In this document: positions 31,666-32,556 of the stretch, one piece after another
How positions within the stretch are numbered: position 1 is the first letter of the stretch
Layout of the letters: each line of letters opens with the position of its first letter
Assembly (NCBI GenBank): GCA_014381035.1
Contig: JACMIS010000376.1
Span: forward strand, 1 to 32,556
DNA from: Armatimonadota bacterium
GTDB taxonomy: Bacteria > Armatimonadota > Armatimonadia > Armatimonadales > Armatimonadaceae
Direction: 5' to 3'
Length of the DNA: 32,556 nt
The notes under the pieces: model-generated
Told to the model about the DNA's origin: nothing
Seen by the model: only the letters and a program-made list of their open reading frames with translations
The model's database searches: none
Made by a program: the position numbers and the translations under genes

Positions 31666-32556
31666 TCACGTGTCGGACGCCCGCGCTACCAGGCTGAGCA
31701 GATACTCATCTATCCGCACACGCATCAATTCGTCGGTTAACCCGGTCACTCCCAACGCAGTCCAGCCCGCGTACACCGTCGGCGGTCCGTCGAGTATATC
31801 CATCAGCGCGACGATGTCCCAGTACGGATCATAGGAAAAGGCGGTCCCGGCGTGCTTTTCGTAAGCGGACAGGAACAGGTCGGCGGTCGGCACCCCGAAT
31901 AATTGGGCGAGATTCACGCGGCAGTGAGCGACATCAATCGCGGCGGGTCCCGCGCAAGCGTTCACCCAGTCCACGATGCCACTGACCGTATCGCCGTGCC
32001 ACAGGACGTTCGCCGGATGGTAATCGCGATGGATAAAACAGGATGGAAACACAGGGCGCGTCTTTTGCGCGATGGCGATAGCGGTATCCCACTGTTTCGC
32101 GAGGCGCGACCACGACGGCGTTTCCAGCGTGGCGAGATCAGTGTAAGTGAAGTACGGATACGGGAAGCCGTCCGCGCTTACCGCGTGGATCCGCGCCAGC
32201 GATCCCGCCAGCCCGTCTAACCAAGTATCCTTATTTCGCGGATTCAGAACGACCGTTCCCGCGAGGCGTGTCATCAACACCGCCGGTACCCCGCAATCGC
32301 TTCCGGTTTCGTCGAACGCAATGATCTGTGGGGTGCTTGCATTCGCCTGTGTCGCACGACGCAGACTTTCCGCTTCGTGTCGCGCCAGACCGGGTTCGTC
32401 TTCCAGCCACCGCGCGTTATCGAACCGGCGGAGGACGAAGTGCCGGGTACGCGCGCCGGCTTGCAGAGAAACCCCATGAACAAGGGACGATATGCCGCCC
32501 TGGAGCCGTTCGGTCGCGTACACCGTAGCGGCAGGGTCTACGGAATTGACGACCCA
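31666..32556 (-). CDS. Aminoglycoside phosphotransferase (APH)-fold kinase, N-terminus cut by the window edge
   Basis: The frame is open to the right edge, so the true start lies outside; the last 11 codons in the window read WVVNSVDPAAT and fit the usual family beginning before RLQGGISSLVHGV. The kinase shows FVLRRFD (ATP-site Lys/Arg region), EAESLRRA, PAVLMTRLAGTV, the catalytic loop CFIHRDYHPANVLW (HxDxxxxN) and metal-binding IVDW. This fold phosphorylates small molecules such as sugars, choline or antibiotics. Sequence alone gives no reason to call it a resistance gene; most chromosomal members are metabolic kinases. It is upstream of the macroglobulin gene on the same strand, separated by 215 bp with a large hairpin. 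Confidence 0.88.
   Translation of the reverse strand, partial: WVVNSVDPAATVYATERLQGGISSLVHGVSLQAGARTRHFVLRRFDNARWLEDEPGLARHEAESLRRATQANASTPQIIAFDETGSDCGVPAVLMTRLAGTVVLNPRNKDTWLDGLAGSLARIHAVSADGFPYPYFTYTDLATLETPSWSRLAKQWDTAIAIAQKTRPVFPSCFIHRDYHPANVLWHGDTVSGIVDWVNACAGPAAIDVAHCRVNLAQLFGVPTADLFLSAYEKHAGTAFSYDPYWDIVALMDILDGPPTVYAGWTALGVTGLTDELMRVRIDEYLLSLVARASDT

Noticed and set aside
31666..32556. Antibiotic-resistance call for the APH-fold kinase
   Set aside because: The catalytic motifs are generic to the fold; no feature specific to known resistance enzymes is visible and there is no mobile context.
1..32556. CRISPR arrays, insertion sequences, prophage or integrative elements
   Set aside because: No regular spacer-repeat array, transposase, integrase or attachment-site duplication was seen; the short-period arrays at 2847, 11074 and 31485 have no unique spacers.

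Overview
The window is a stretch of chromosome from a free-living, probably Gram-negative-type bacterium with moderately high GC. I see no plasmid, phage or insertion-sequence hallmark. A secreted DUF1080 protein, a HAF-repeat protein, a thioester alpha-2-macroglobulin, DUF3616, a CGNR/ABATE regulator and many short-period intergenic repeats together suggest a soil or environmental lineage such as Armatimonadota or a neighbour. That placement is inference only. Promoters look housekeeping-like, with a recurrent -10 of TACAAT and sometimes a TTGACA -35; two of them place transcription almost on the ATG.

Layout. 1-1135 (-): partial PAS plus PP2C/SpoIIE phosphatase, followed by about 650 bp of apparent non-coding DNA. 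1789-5041 (+): trpF, an ACT-domain protein, two tandem RNA 2'-phosphotransferase (KptA/Tpt1) genes of which the second lacks a key arginine, and a cation diffusion facilitator. 5057-8857 (-): four-gene exopolysaccharide-type operon with two GT4 glycosyltransferases, a phosphoglycosyl transferase and a small secreted protein. 8976-9767 (+): Bax-inhibitor-1/YccA membrane protein with a strong terminator. 9905-11076 (+): a DUF2917-like gene overlapping an AraC-HTH/O6-methylguanine methyltransferase gene. 11209-11295 (+): tRNA-Ser(UGA), then a secreted DUF1080 protein. 12161-15440: HAF-repeat protein (-), secreted alpha/beta hydrolase with a Spy-like tail (+), and YafK-type L,D-transpeptidase (-).

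15650-19120 is a regulator-plus-operon module. A CGNR/ABATE regulator (-) diverges from a consensus promoter (TTGACA, 17 bp, TACAAT) driving an Asp-nucleophile alpha/beta hydrolase, a glyoxalase-fold protein, a DUF1348/SnoaL-like protein and a flavin-reductase-like PNPOx protein; this resembles a detoxification or stress cassette. 19443-21374 (+): two directly abutting SPFH (HflK/HflC-like) genes. 21450-23705 (-): conserved hypothetical, SAM methyltransferase, DUF3616 protein. 23741-24087 (-) is a scrap heap of a broken fibronectin-III domain and a 109-bp diverged copy of the 3' end of the nearby alpha-2-macroglobulin gene. 24236-25069 (+): double zinc-ribbon membrane protein. 25292-31450 (-): 2052-residue alpha-2-macroglobulin with an intact CAEQ thioester. 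31666-32556 (-): partial aminoglycoside-phosphotransferase-fold kinase.

Intergenic spaces hold several unrelated inverted-repeat families: octamer arrays at 2847 and 11074, a heptamer-array hairpin at 31485, a 54-bp-arm inverted repeat at 15479 and a 22-bp-arm one at 21384. The most unusual items are the degenerate second KptA, the remnant fused in frame to the DUF3616 gene, and these repeat elements. I did not find a clearly new multi-gene defence or secretion system; the best candidate for an undescribed functional unit is the ABATE-regulated four-gene operon.
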